Assembly: GCF_001761365.1 (NCBI RefSeq)
Contig: NZ_CP017477.1
Span: forward strand, 1,386,501 to 1,450,500
DNA length: 64,000 nt
Reading direction: 5' to 3'
DNA from: Polaribacter vadi
GTDB taxonomy: Bacteria > Bacteroidota > Bacteroidia > Flavobacteriales > Flavobacteriaceae
How positions within the stretch are numbered: the stretch's first letter is position 1; each line of letters opens with the position of its first letter. The notes beneath the pieces are model-generated. The model was given only the letters and a program-made list of their open reading frames with translations. It did no database searches and was not told the origin of the DNA. Below, in pieces: positions 1 through 8,780 of the stretch. A program made the position numbers and the translations under genes.

Positions 1-1214
1 TCAATCCTTTGGTTTAAGCTAGTTATTGTTTCTTGTAAATCTGTAATTTGTTTTTGTAAACCTGCAATAATATTTTTACTTTCTTGAAGCTCTTCTCTAT
101 TTTCTTTATAAGCTGTTGTAATTACCTCAAAACTCTTGGTATCACTATCTCTAACCTTTAAAGTGATTTCATTTAGATATTCATATCTTGGATCTGTTAA
201 CAAGCGGTTTTTCAAAGAATTTTCTTCAGCATCACTTACTTCATTAAAAAACTTTAACTCTAACGTTTTGGTTTCTTCATTATAATTAGGTTGCTCCATT
301 AAAATATAATGATCATTAGATTTGATCTCATTTTTTGTAAACGCCTCTATTTGAGTCTTTATTTGATTTTCTTGAAATACATTAACAAATGTAAAAATAG
401 CAGGAATCATTACAGCAATCCCAACTAAAGTCGCAATTGTAGAGGAGCGTTTTCTCTTAGCTGCATTTGCATATTTATGCATTGGAAAACGCAAAAATTT
501 TAAAACTAAAAATGCTGCTAAAGCAATAAATATTGTATTAATTGTAAACAAATACATTGCTCCCAAAAAATAGTAGAAATTACCTTTTGCTAAACCATAA
601 CCAGCAGTACACAAAGGTGGCATTAACGCTGTTGCAATAGCAACCCCAAAAATTACTGAAGCAATAGTCCCTTTTTTAGTTCTAGCAACCATTAATGCTA
701 AACCACCAAAAAAAGCGATTAAAACATCTCTAATATCTGGTTTTACTCTCCCTAATAATTCTGATGTATCTTCACTTAAAGGAAAAAAATAAAAGAACAT
801 AAAAGAGGCGAATAAACTTAAGCCAATCATAACCCCAAGGTTCTTTAAAGACTTTTTAAAGGTAGCAATATCATTTAATGCAAAAGACATTCCTAAACCT
901 AAAATTGGGCCCATTAATGGCGATATTAACATGGCTCCAATTACAACTGCTGTAGAATCTGCATTTAAACCAATGGATGCTACAAAAACAGCGAAAATTA
1001 AAATCCAAGCTGTTGCACCTTTAAAAGGAATATCTGCTTTAATAGCGTCTATAGTTGCTGCATGATCAGTATCTTCTCTAAAGTCAAAAAGTTCTACAAC
1101 AAATTTCTTAAGATTTTCAAAAAGACCTTTGGCATCTTTTTTTATATTTTCTGTAGAATCTTGCTCTTCTTTAGGAGGATGAGGCTTTATGTTTTTTTGG
1201 ATATCTTCTTCCAT
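1..1214 (-). CDS. DUF389 family membrane protein (3' end outside window)
   Basis: The frame is open from the ATG at 1214 to the window edge, so about 404 residues are visible and the C-terminus is missing. A charged, soluble N-terminal stretch of about 60 residues is followed by a series of hydrophobic segments. The segment with the sequence STAVVIGAMLISPLMGPILG is the hallmark of the DUF389 (TIGR00341) family, and a second glycine/proline-rich segment (ATALMPPLCTAGYGLAKG) fits too. After the last membrane segment comes a soluble region ending in a probable coiled coil (residues about 360-404, rich in E, Q, K). The family is an inner-membrane protein of unknown function; transport has been guessed but not shown. 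The gene is followed on the same strand by nothing visible; its upstream neighbour on this strand is the CIA30-like gene, about 57 bases away. Confidence 0.85.
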   Translation of the reverse strand, partial: MEEDIQKNIKPHPPKEEQDSTENIKKDAKGLFENLKKFVVELFDFREDTDHAATIDAIKADIPFKGATAWILIFAVFVASIGLNADSTAVVIGAMLISPLMGPILGLGMSFALNDIATFKKSLKNLGVMIGLSLFASFMFFYFFPLSEDTSELLGRVKPDIRDVLIAFFGGLALMVARTKKGTIASVIFGVAIATALMPPLCTAGYGLAKGNFYYFLGAMYLFTINTIFIALAAFLVLKFLRFPMHKYANAAKRKRSSTIATLVGIAVMIPAIFTFVNVFQENQIKTQIEAFTKNEIKSNDHYILMEQPNYNEETKTLELKFFNEVSDAEENSLKNRLLTDPRYEYLNEITLKVRDSDTKSFEVITTAYKENREELQESKNIIAGLQKQITDLQETITSLNQRI

Positions 1215-1270
1215 TTTATAATAGTATCAATTTTGAAAGATACAAAAAAGTATTTCTATTTTAAATTGTT

Positions 1271-1807
1271 TTACTGTAGATAAATTTTTCTTATTTCTAA
1301 TCGAAAATTCTCTTCTTTTTTATTACCAATAAGTAGTGCAATCTCTTCAATTTCGTTTGATGAAAAATTACTCATATCTAAATTTCTACCTCTAAAAGCA
1401 GGATACATATCAGATAAATTAATTTCAACAAACTCCCATTCTTTTGAGGTTTCGAAAGTTTGTATATAAGAATAATAATTTTGATAATTATCTTTTATCC
1501 TAAATTGATATTTTTTTCCATCACCTTTAATTTTTAAAATAACTTTAGAAAACTTTTCAACATTAATTTTATCAAATCGATATCTTAAAGAAGAGAATCC
1601 GCCATTATTTTCTAAAGATATTTCACCTGTATACAATCCATTTCCTTCTTCATTAATTTCAAAATTCCCAGAAGAGACACCTCCCATTACAACATCATCT
1701 ACAACCCTCCAAGAAGAGATATTAGATTGCTTTGAAAACTCAAAAATAATATGCGCTGAATTATTCATAATTAGAAAAAATAAGATGATATAAAAGTATT
1801 TGTTCAT
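1271..1807 (-). CDS. CIA30-family (NDUFAF1-like) exported protein
   Basis: 178 residues. A hydrophobic N-terminus of about 19 residues looks like a signal peptide or anchor. The core starts with SSWRVVDDVVMGGVSSG, the typical N-terminal motif of the CIA30 domain (complex I intermediate-associated protein 30), followed by a NGGFSSLRY motif; the rest reads as a galactose-binding-like beta sandwich. In mitochondria NDUFAF1 helps assemble complex I; in bacteria the role of the domain is not established, and no complex I gene is near. The family call is solid from motifs, the function is open. It is transcribed leftward just upstream of the DUF389 gene and may share its transcript. Confidence 0.8.
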   Translation of the reverse strand: MNKYFYIILFFLIMNNSAHIIFEFSKQSNISSWRVVDDVVMGGVSSGNFEINEEGNGLYTGEISLENNGGFSSLRYRFDKINVEKFSKVILKIKGDGKKYQFRIKDNYQNYYSYIQTFETSKEWEFVEINLSDMYPAFRGRNLDMSNFSSNEIEEIALLIGNKKEENFRLEIRKIYLQ

Positions 1808-1920
1808 TTTTCATCAAATTAAAACAAAAATAAAACTTTTAAAACTTTAGGTGAGTTAAATAAAAACTTTAAATAAAAAAACATTTTTCGTTTCAAATAA
1901 AAAAAAACTCTTAAAATCAA

Positions 1921-1950
1921 AAAAAGTTTGCAGAAAACTGCAAACTTTTT
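1921..1950 (-). terminator. intrinsic terminator of tRNA-Lys
   Basis: A perfect 13-bp stem (AAAAAGTTTGCAG paired with CTGCAAACTTTTT) with a 4-nt loop lies just past the 3' end of tRNA-Lys on the minus strand. The T-rich right arm gives the U-tract, and the hairpin works in both directions. Confidence 0.8.
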
Positions 1951-1959
1951 TATTTCTTG

Positions 1960-2032
1960 TGACCGGGCTGGGGCTCGAACCCAGGACCCTCTCCTTAAAA
2001 GGGAGATGCTCTACCAACTGAGCTACCAGGTC
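1960..2032 (-). tRNA. tRNA-Lys (anticodon UUU)
   Basis: Minus-strand cloverleaf of 73 nt: acceptor GACCTGG/CCCGGTC, D arm with AGTTGGTAGA, anticodon loop CTTTTAA on a 5-bp stem (TCTCC/GGAGA), T arm CTGGG-TTCGAGC-CCCAG. The anticodon is TTT, so lysine. CCA is not encoded. The fifth acceptor pair is a U-C mismatch, which is unusual. A promoter of the same type as at the other two tRNA genes sits 18-32 bases upstream. Confidence 0.95.
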
Positions 2033-2049
2033 AATATCTTTTCCTTTAA

Positions 2050-2064
2050 GCGGGTGCAAATATA
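2050..2064 (-). promoter_or_regulatory. tRNA-Lys promoter (TATATTTGCACCCGC)
   Basis: Read on the minus strand, this gives TATATTTG, a match to the Bacteroidota -7 consensus TAnnTTTG, followed by CACCCGC. The same 15-base block precedes tRNA-Arg (exactly) and tRNA-Phe (one base different). Confidence 0.75.
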
Positions 2065-2095
2065 GAAGTTATTTTCAGAAAAACAAACATTTTTT

Positions 2096-2863
2096 TTAAT
2101 TTGTTTCTTTTAAATATGCTTCTCTAACTTTCTTGAATAAATTAGAGGAATATACAAAACCTACAACAGCTTCATTATCAGTTTTAAACATCTCATCACT
2201 GCTTCCTTCCCACTCTTTTTTACCATCCTTTAAAAAAAGAATATTTTCTCCAATTTCCATTACAGAATTCATATCGTGGGTATTTATTACTGTTGTTATT
2301 TTATATTCGTCTGTAATTTCTTGAATTAAATTATCAATTACAGTTGCTGTTTGCGGATCTAAACCAGAATTTGGTTCATCACAAAACAAGTATTTTGGAT
2401 TCATAACAATAGCTCTTGCAATAGCAACTCTTTTTTGCATACCTCCAGATAATTCTGCTGGTAATTTATCATTAGAGTTTTCAAGATTTACTCTATCTAA
2501 AACAAAATTTACTCTTTCCAACATTTCTGCTTGAGATTGTTTGGTAAACATTTTTAAAGGAAACATCACATTTTCTTCTACTGTTTGAGAATCGAACAAA
2601 GCACCTCCTTGAAAAACCATGCCTATTTCTTGACGCCATTGCATTTTCTCTTCAATACTAAAATTTGTATTTATTCTTCCATCAAAAGAAATAGTACCAC
2701 TTTCTGGAATATGCAAACCTATTAAAGATTTTAAGAAAACTGTTTTTCCTGCACCACTTTGCCCAATAATTAAGCTCGTTTTTCCTGGTTGAAAAGTTGT
2801 AGTAATTCCCTTTAAAACTTCAACATCACCAAAACCCTTGCGTAAATCTTTTACTTCTATCAT
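2096..2863 (-). CDS. mlaF: ABC transporter ATPase, MlaF type
   Basis: 255 residues, a single nucleotide-binding domain. Walker A GQSGAGKT is at residues 34-41, the signature ELSGGMQKR at 137-145 and Walker B YLFCDEP at 158-164, followed by NSGLDP. The signature SGGMQKR is typical for the Mla/Ttg2/MCE lipid transport family. The gene directly follows the permease gene (stop and start are adjacent at 2863/2864), so the two form one translationally close unit. Known role of the family: phospholipid movement between the inner and outer membrane to keep outer-membrane asymmetry. The MCE-domain partner (MlaD) is not in this window upstream or downstream, so it must be elsewhere, which is common in Bacteroidota. 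Confidence 0.88.
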   Translation of the reverse strand: MIEVKDLRKGFGDVEVLKGITTTFQPGKTSLIIGQSGAGKTVFLKSLIGLHIPESGTISFDGRINTNFSIEEKMQWRQEIGMVFQGGALFDSQTVEENVMFPLKMFTKQSQAEMLERVNFVLDRVNLENSNDKLPAELSGGMQKRVAIARAIVMNPKYLFCDEPNSGLDPQTATVIDNLIQEITDEYKITTVINTHDMNSVMEIGENILFLKDGKKEWEGSSDEMFKTDNEAVVGFVYSSNLFKKVREAYLKETN

Positions 2864-3604
2864 CTAAGTTAGTAACATTTGAGTTAATAAATAATTCATA
2901 ATTACAATTAATATGGTAGTCCAAACTACAGATTGTGTACTTGCTTCTCCTACTGCAAGCGAACCTCCTTTTACATAATAACCATGATAGGAAGGAACAG
3001 TAGCAATTAAAAATGCAAACACTAACGTTTTTATAAGTGCATATACAATTAAGAAAGGTTTAAAATCTGATTGTAATCCTGTAATATAGTCTACACCTGA
3101 AAACAATCCAGATAAAACACCTGCTAACCAACCTCCGAAAATACCTAAAGCCATTCCTAAAATTATTAGAAAAGGATAAAAGAAAACAGTGGCAATTACT
3201 TTTGGCAATACTAAATGATTTAATGAGTTGATCCCCATGACATCTAAAGCATCAATTTGTTCTGTAACCCTCATAGTACCAATACTAGATGTTATATAAG
3301 AACCCACTTTACCTGCCAAAATAATAGAACAAAACGTTGGTGCAAATTCTAAAATTATAGATCTTTTTGCTGCAAAACCAATTAAGGATCTTGGTATAAA
3401 AGCACTATCCAAATTTAAAGCTGTTTGCAATGCAATTACACCTCCTATAAAAAAGGAGATAAACATAATAATTCCTAAAGACTTTAAACCAAGTTCTTCT
3501 ATTTCCTTGAATAAAGCTTCACGAAAAATTCTACCTTTAAGCGGTTTTTTAAAAACCTGCCCTAGCATAATAAAGTATTTACCAATATGCTCTATGTAAT
3601 TCAT
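2864..3604 (-). CDS. mlaE: ABC transporter permease, MlaE type
   Basis: 246 residues with an amphipathic N-terminal helix and about five membrane segments. The central region with ILAGKVGSYITSSIGTMRVTEQIDALDVM is the diagnostic MlaE motif (EQIDAL). It forms the membrane part of the lipid transporter whose ATPase is encoded directly downstream. The start at 3604 gives the usual family length. The gene is divergent from pafA, with about 108 bases between the starts. Confidence 0.88.
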   Translation of the reverse strand: MNYIEHIGKYFIMLGQVFKKPLKGRIFREALFKEIEELGLKSLGIIMFISFFIGGVIALQTALNLDSAFIPRSLIGFAAKRSIILEFAPTFCSIILAGKVGSYITSSIGTMRVTEQIDALDVMGINSLNHLVLPKVIATVFFYPFLIILGMALGIFGGWLAGVLSGLFSGVDYITGLQSDFKPFLIVYALIKTLVFAFLIATVPSYHGYYVKGGSLAVGEASTQSVVWTTILIVIMNYLLTQMLLT

Positions 3605-3680
3605 AGATTAAATTTTTGCGCTAAATTAATAAATAACATTTACACAATATATAATTAGTGCTATCAAAATAAAATTTAAT

Positions 3681-3688
3681 TACTTTTG
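3681..3688 (+). promoter_or_regulatory. candidate promoter box of pafA
   Basis: TACTTTTG matches the Bacteroidota -7 consensus TAnnTTTG and lies 24 bases before the pafA ATG. No convincing TTTG at -33 is seen. Confidence 0.45.
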
Positions 3689-3712
3689 ATGTTATATTAA
3701 AGTAACAACCTT

Positions 3713-5350
3713 ATGAAAAACAGTATAATTTATCTATTTGCAATCGTAATTTTATTCTCTGGATTTAAAAGTGATGCTAAAAACCCAGAAAAACCCAAAC
3801 TTGTTGTTGGTATTGTTATAGACCAAATGAGATATGATTATTTAACAAGATTTTATAGCAGATATGGAGAAAACGGATTTAAAAGACTTTTAAACAATGG
3901 GTTTTCTCTAGAAAACGCACAATATAATTATATACCAACATATACAGCAGTTGGTCATACCTCAATTTATACAGGTACAACTCCAGATAACCATGGAATA
4001 ATTTCGAACAATTGGTATGACAAATTTTTAAAGGAATCTATTTATTGTGTAGATGATAATACGTATACAACTGTTGGAAATGATAGTAATGAAGGAAAAA
4101 AGTCTCCTTTTAGAATGCAAAGCACCACAATTACGGATCAGTTACGTTTAGCGCAAAATATGCAAAACAAAACTATTAGTGTTAGTATTAAAGACAGGTC
4201 TGCAATTTTACCTGCAGGACATACTGCTAATGGCGCATATTGGTTTGATGGCGGCTCAAGAGGTCAATTTATATCTTCTTCTTTTTATATGGATGCTTTA
4301 CCTAATTGGGTAACAGATTTTAATAATTCTGGAAAAGCAGCTGCTTATTTAGAACAACCCTGGGAAACCCTTTATGACGTGAATACCTATAAAAATAGCA
4401 TTCTTGATGATAATGTTTATGAAGGTAAATTTAAAGGTGAAACTAACAGCACATTCCCTCATAATATTCCTGCTTTAAAAAAGGATAATGGAAATTACAG
4501 TATTATTAAAGCAATTCCTGCTGGTAATTCTTTTACAGCAGATTTTGCAAAAGCTGCTATTATTGGTGAAAATTTAGGTAAAGGTGAATTTACAGATTTT
4601 TTAGCTGTGAGTTTTTCTTCTACAGATTATGTTGGACATCAATTTGGACCAACATCTGTAGAAATTGAAGATACTTATTTACGTTTAGATAAAGATTTAG
4701 CAGATTTACTTTCTTTTTTAGATAAAGAAATTGGAAAAGATAAATATACCGTTTTTTTAACTGCAGATCATGCTGCTGTTGATGTACCTGCGTATTTACA
4801 GTCTTTAAAAATACCTGCTCATTATTTTAGTAACAGAAAATTTAAAGAAGAAGTTTTAGAAATCACTCAAAAATATTTTAACTCGACAGAATTGATTGAG
4901 AACATTTCTAATTATCAAATATTTTTAGATAAAGACAAAATTGAATCTTTAGGACTAACAAAAAGTGTTGTTGCTGATAAATTAGTAGAAGAAATTATAA
5001 ATCTTGATGGTGTTTACAAAGCAGTTACAGCAAAAACATTACAAACTGCAAGATTTACAGACGGAATTATGAATTCTTTACAAAATGGCTATAATCAAAA
5101 ATATTCTGGAGATGTTTTAATGATTCCTTTTCCTGCAACTTTAACTGGAGGTAAAACAGGAACTTCTCATGGTTCTGGCTATTCTTATGATACGCATATT
5201 CCTATTATTTTTTACGGAAATGGTATTCAACAAGGAAGTTCTAAAAAACGTCATGAAATTATAGATATTGCACCAACTATTGCAAATTTATTGCAAATTG
5301 AAGCTCCAAATTCATCCACAGGAAAAATTATTGTGGAAGCTTTGAAATAA
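3713..5350 (+). CDS. pafA: PafA-type alkaline phosphatase
   Basis: 545 residues with a signal peptide (about residues 1-22), so periplasmic. All active-site elements of the PafA family can be seen: metal-ligand Asp37 in GIVIDQMR, nucleophile Thr78 in PTYTAVGHTS (threonine, not serine), Asn99 in the SNNWYD region, Lys160 and Arg162 in SIKDRSA, metal ligands in STDYVGHQFGP and TADHAA, and the C-terminal His in THIPIIFYG. PafA is a two-zinc phosphate monoesterase that releases phosphate from organic phosphomonoesters and, unlike PhoA, is known to be little inhibited by phosphate. The gene stands alone, with a bidirectional terminator behind it and its own promoter. No Pho-box-like repeat was recognised. 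Confidence 0.92.
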   Translation: MKNSIIYLFAIVILFSGFKSDAKNPEKPKLVVGIVIDQMRYDYLTRFYSRYGENGFKRLLNNGFSLENAQYNYIPTYTAVGHTSIYTGTTPDNHGIISNNWYDKFLKESIYCVDDNTYTTVGNDSNEGKKSPFRMQSTTITDQLRLAQNMQNKTISVSIKDRSAILPAGHTANGAYWFDGGSRGQFISSSFYMDALPNWVTDFNNSGKAAAYLEQPWETLYDVNTYKNSILDDNVYEGKFKGETNSTFPHNIPALKKDNGNYSIIKAIPAGNSFTADFAKAAIIGENLGKGEFTDFLAVSFSSTDYVGHQFGPTSVEIEDTYLRLDKDLADLLSFLDKEIGKDKYTVFLTADHAAVDVPAYLQSLKIPAHYFSNRKFKEEVLEITQKYFNSTELIENISNYQIFLDKDKIESLGLTKSVVADKLVEEIINLDGVYKAVTAKTLQTARFTDGIMNSLQNGYNQKYSGDVLMIPFPATLTGGKTGTSHGSGYSYDTHIPIIFYGNGIQQGSSKKRHEIIDIAPTIANLLQIEAPNSSTGKIIVEALK

Positions 5351-5390
5351 TTTCTGAAGCTAACTTTTTAGTTTGATATTTATACATATC

Positions 5391-5439
5391 AAAAAAAATC
5401 AATTCAACCTTAAATTTAAAGTTGAATTGATTTTTTTTT
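5391..5439. terminator. bidirectional terminator between pafA and ctlX
   Basis: The arms AATCAATTCAAC (5397-5408) and GTTGAATTGATT (5421-5432) form a 12-bp stem with a 12-nt AT-rich loop, flanked by A8 on the left and T9 on the right. It can end both convergent transcripts. Confidence 0.85.
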
Positions 5440-5503
5440 GAAGTAATTCAGACAAATCACTTCTATTATTATCTCTCTGTTAAAGTTGTAAATTAAAAAT
5501 AAA

Positions 5504-6442
5504 TTATGAATTATTTTTTGGCAAAAATATTTCAGCCATCATACAACGTGCACTTCCACCTCCACAAGTTTCGATGGTTTCTAAAGAACTAGATATAATT
5601 TTACAATGATTTGTAATTCTAGCAATTTGACTTTGATTTAAACTATCATAAGCAGCTTGACTCATAATTAAAAAAAGTTCGTCATTTTCTCCTTTTAACT
5701 GCAGCATATTCCCTGCAAAATTATTCATCTGTTCTTCTGTAATTTCAATGATTTGCTTACCATCTTCCTTTAAATGTTTTACAACATTTTTACGTTCAGT
5801 TTTATCATCAATAGTATCTAAACAAATTACAGCAAATGTTGTTGCCACACACATCATAACATTGGTGTGATAAATAGCTACTCTTTTATCATTTACAGTT
5901 TGATTCGCAATAAAAACCACAGGTGTGTATTCAAAATCTTCGCAAAATTCAATAAAAAGTTCCTCATCTGCTCTTGCTGATAAAGCACAATATGCTTTTT
6001 TATTTACACGATCTAAAATAATGCTTCCTGTTGCTTCTAAGAACAAATTTTCTTCTTCTGCAGAAGTATAATCGACAACGTTTTCTATTAAAAAATCGTT
6101 TTTTTCTAATTCAACTAAAATATCATCTCTTCTTTCTAAACGTCTGTTTTCTGCAAACATTGGGTAGATTCCAACAGTCCCATCTGCATGAAAAGAAATC
6201 CAATTATTTGGAAAAACCGAATCTGGTGTATCAAACTCATCAGTATCAGAAAAAACAATTACATTGATTCCATAACTTTTTAATTTAAAAACAAAAGCAT
6301 CAAATTCTTCTTGAGCTTTCTTATTTATTTCTGCATTTTTTAAATCGATATCTTCTTGAAAAAAATTATTTACAGCAGTTTGTTCGTTCTTCCTAAAGTT
6401 GATAGGACGAATCATTAAAATAGAATTAGTTGTTTGTTGCAT
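5504..6442 (-). CDS. ctlX: CtlX-like guanidino-group hydrolase
   Basis: I choose the ATG at 6442 (312 residues, beginning MQQTTNSILMIRP) because relatives begin this way; an in-frame ATG at 6484 would add 14 residues. The protein belongs to the amidinotransferase/arginine deiminase superfamily, type CtlX (citrulline utilisation hydrolase). Visible motifs: SVFPNNWISFH near the N-terminus, the central YHTNVMM with the catalytic His, and GGGSARCMM near the C-terminus, where Cys300 is the expected nucleophile. The fold hydrolyses or transfers guanidino and ureido groups; the exact substrate here (citrulline, arginine or a relative) cannot be read from sequence. Monocistronic, convergent with pafA. 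Confidence 0.82.
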   Translation of the reverse strand: MQQTTNSILMIRPINFRKNEQTAVNNFFQEDIDLKNAEINKKAQEEFDAFVFKLKSYGINVIVFSDTDEFDTPDSVFPNNWISFHADGTVGIYPMFAENRRLERRDDILVELEKNDFLIENVVDYTSAEEENLFLEATGSIILDRVNKKAYCALSARADEELFIEFCEDFEYTPVVFIANQTVNDKRVAIYHTNVMMCVATTFAVICLDTIDDKTERKNVVKHLKEDGKQIIEITEEQMNNFAGNMLQLKGENDELFLIMSQAAYDSLNQSQIARITNHCKIISSSLETIETCGGGSARCMMAEIFLPKNNS

Positions 6443-6824
6443 ATATATTTTATGAACAACAAAATTATCATTTTTTATGTTCATAGTGCTTAATTCATCA
6501 AAATAAAGTTCGAAAAATTGCGGAGTGTTTTTTTAAGCTTTTAATTACAATGTACTGTTTCTATTTTTCTAAACAAATCAAATTTAAAACTAAAGATTTT
6601 GAGAATTGTTTAAATATTTTGAATACCTACAAACCTTTTTTCGCTTATAAATAGAACTAAAAATAGTGCTTATAAATTCAGTTTCCACAACTAAAACCAT
6701 TAAAATCTAAGCTAAATAATTTAGTTTATATACCTTTGAAAAAAATAAATTAAAATATTTTAAAAATATATTTAACTGTTTTGCATGAATAGTTTTCTTT
6801 AAAATATAGTTTCCATCCATTTTT
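6443..6824. other. AT-rich divergent intergenic region
   Basis: No gene is visible between the two divergent starts. On the plus strand, TACCTTTG at 6731-6738 fits the TAnnTTTG promoter consensus and would give a leader of about 80 bases for the flavoprotein gene. Nothing else stands out. Confidence 0.5.
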
Positions 6825-8012
6825 ATGAAAAAACAAATTACGATTATTGGTGGTGGAATTTCTGCTTATCTATTAGCATCAACTTTAGATGTTGAAAAAT
6901 TTACAGTTACTATTTACGAAAAAAACAAAACAACAGGTCGTAAATTTTTAGTGGCTGGAAAAGGTGGTTTTAATTTAACACACTCAGAACATCTTGAAAC
7001 ATTCATTAAAAAATATACGCCAACTGACTTTTTAGAGAAATCTTTAAGAAATTTCACAAATGTTGATTTCAGAAATTGGCTCGACAATATAGGAATCCCT
7101 ACTTATATAGGAAGCAGCAAAAGAGTGTACCCAAAAGAAGGCATAAAACCAATTGAAGTTTTAAATGCAATTCTAAAGCATTTGGAAGAAAGAGGAGTTT
7201 CTATAAAATACGAACACATTTTTTCTGATTGGGATAAAAACAACAATCCAATTATAAACGATAAACCAGTTCAATCAGATTACACCATTTTTTGTTTAGG
7301 TGGAGCAAGTTGGAAAATTACAGGTTCTGATGGAACTTGGCTGAATACTTTTGCTAAAAAAGAAATTAAAACAACTTCTTTTCAAGCTTCAAACTGCGGA
7401 TTTGAAATTGATTGGAAACCAAATTTCATTGAAAAAAACGAAGGAATTCCTTTAAAAAATATTGCTATTTATTGTGATGATAAAATTCAAAAAGGAGAAG
7501 CTGTACTTACCAAGTTTGGTTTAGAAGGAAATGCAATTTATGGATTAAGTCCACAAATTAGAGAACAGCTAAGCACCACTAAAAACGCACTAATTTTTGT
7601 TGATTTAAAACCTTCTTTAAGTTTAGAAAATGTATATTCTAAAATAAAATCATCAACCTACAAAAACACAACTCAAATCTTAAAAAAGGAACTTAAATTG
7701 AGTTCAGCTCAAATAGATTTATTAAAAATTTATCTTTCTAAAGAATTGTACTTAAATGCAAAAAGCTTATCAGAAAACATTAAAAAATTTCCTTTAAAAA
7801 TAACCAATACTGCAACAATTGACGAAGCAATTTCTACAGTTGGTGGAATCGATTTAAACGCAGTTTCAACTTATTTTGAACTCAAAAAAATACCAAATCA
7901 ATTTTGTATTGGTGAAATGTTAGATTGGGACGCTCCAACAGGTGGTTATCTTTTGCAAGGTTGTGCAAGTATGGGTTTTTCTTTAGGGAAATATTTGAAT
8001 GGGAAACATTAA
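6825..8012 (+). CDS. BaiN/HI0933-like flavoprotein (TIGR03862-type)
   Basis: 395 residues. The N-terminal dinucleotide-binding motif IIGGGISAYLLAS (residues 7-19) is followed by TTGRKFLVAGKGGFNLTH, which is the signature of the HI0933/YhiN/BaiN flavoprotein family. The C-terminal part has STVGGIDLNAV and EMLDWDAPTGGYLLQGCASMG, matching the FAD-contacting end of the family. The members are FAD-dependent oxidoreductases; the substrate of this branch is unknown. The first glycine motif reads GGGISA instead of GxGxxG/A with small residues, still compatible with FAD binding. Monocistronic by spacing. Confidence 0.82.
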   Translation: MKKQITIIGGGISAYLLASTLDVEKFTVTIYEKNKTTGRKFLVAGKGGFNLTHSEHLETFIKKYTPTDFLEKSLRNFTNVDFRNWLDNIGIPTYIGSSKRVYPKEGIKPIEVLNAILKHLEERGVSIKYEHIFSDWDKNNNPIINDKPVQSDYTIFCLGGASWKITGSDGTWLNTFAKKEIKTTSFQASNCGFEIDWKPNFIEKNEGIPLKNIAIYCDDKIQKGEAVLTKFGLEGNAIYGLSPQIREQLSTTKNALIFVDLKPSLSLENVYSKIKSSTYKNTTQILKKELKLSSAQIDLLKIYLSKELYLNAKSLSENIKKFPLKITNTATIDEAISTVGGIDLNAVSTYFELKKIPNQFCIGEMLDWDAPTGGYLLQGCASMGFSLGKYLNGKH

Positions 8013-8250
8013 ATACAACTAGAAAAAAAGCAACAATGCAAAAAAGAATTATTATGAAAACAAGAAAAAGTTCGAAACTTTCAAAGTAAGAATAATAAAG
8101 AAAGACCGGTTGGAGTTTAAGATTATTAGTAAATACATAATCAAATAAAAATGTAAAAAAAATAACTAAAAGAGTTAATTTTACTGGTGAAATATTTAAG
8201 AGTGATCTAATTTTATTATTAAATAGAAAGTTTTTATTATTATAAAAAAT

Positions 8251-8769
8251 ATGAGCAAAAAATCATTAACAATTGTAGTTCTTTTAAATACAAGCATATT
8301 GCTATGTCAAACTATAAACTCTATAAAAGTAGATGGTTTAAAATCAGTTTTGGGAATTTATCAAATAGAATTAGAGCATTTTAAAGATAATAAATGGTCA
8401 TATGGTCTTGGTTTTACTTTTGTGGACACATCTTTAAGATTATTTGCCAAAGATGAAACTAATTCTTTTGACGGGTTCAGTATTTCTCCATTTGTTAGAT
8501 ATTATAAAAATAATAACAAAAGTAACTCAGCATTTTATCAAAGTAATTTAAGGTATTTTAGTGTTGATTTAGAATCAGATGGAAAACCAAGAGAGAAAAT
8601 GATTAGTTTAGATATTAATTACGGATATCAAATTAAACTATATAAAAAACTCTTTCTTGAAACTACAATTGGTATTGGTGCTATGTACTTTTTAGAAGGA
8701 AGTGAAACCTACAAAGCGGATTTTATTCCTTACCCAATGTTGAACTTGAACATCACTTATAAAATATAA
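8251..8769 (+). CDS. small exported protein, probable outer-membrane beta barrel
   Basis: 172 residues with a signal peptide (about residues 1-20, ending near LLCQT). The rest is an alternating pattern of short polar and aromatic beta strands (WSYGLGFTFVD, SNLRYFSVDL, LFLETTIGIGAMYF) and ends in MLNLNITYKI, the kind of terminal strand seen in small outer-membrane porin-like proteins of Bacteroidota. I do not recognise a named family. It lies between unrelated genes, about 240 bases after the flavoprotein gene and convergent with ygiQ (11 bases apart). Confidence 0.6.
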   Translation: MSKKSLTIVVLLNTSILLCQTINSIKVDGLKSVLGIYQIELEHFKDNKWSYGLGFTFVDTSLRLFAKDETNSFDGFSISPFVRYYKNNNKSNSAFYQSNLRYFSVDLESDGKPREKMISLDINYGYQIKLYKKLFLETTIGIGAMYFLEGSETYKADFIPYPMLNLNITYKI

Positions 8770-8780
8770 ATCAACAAACC

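Noticed and set aside
1856..2059. 67-codon minus-strand frame across tRNA-Lys
   Set aside because: It reads through the tRNA gene itself; the protein is a typical false translation of a tRNA.
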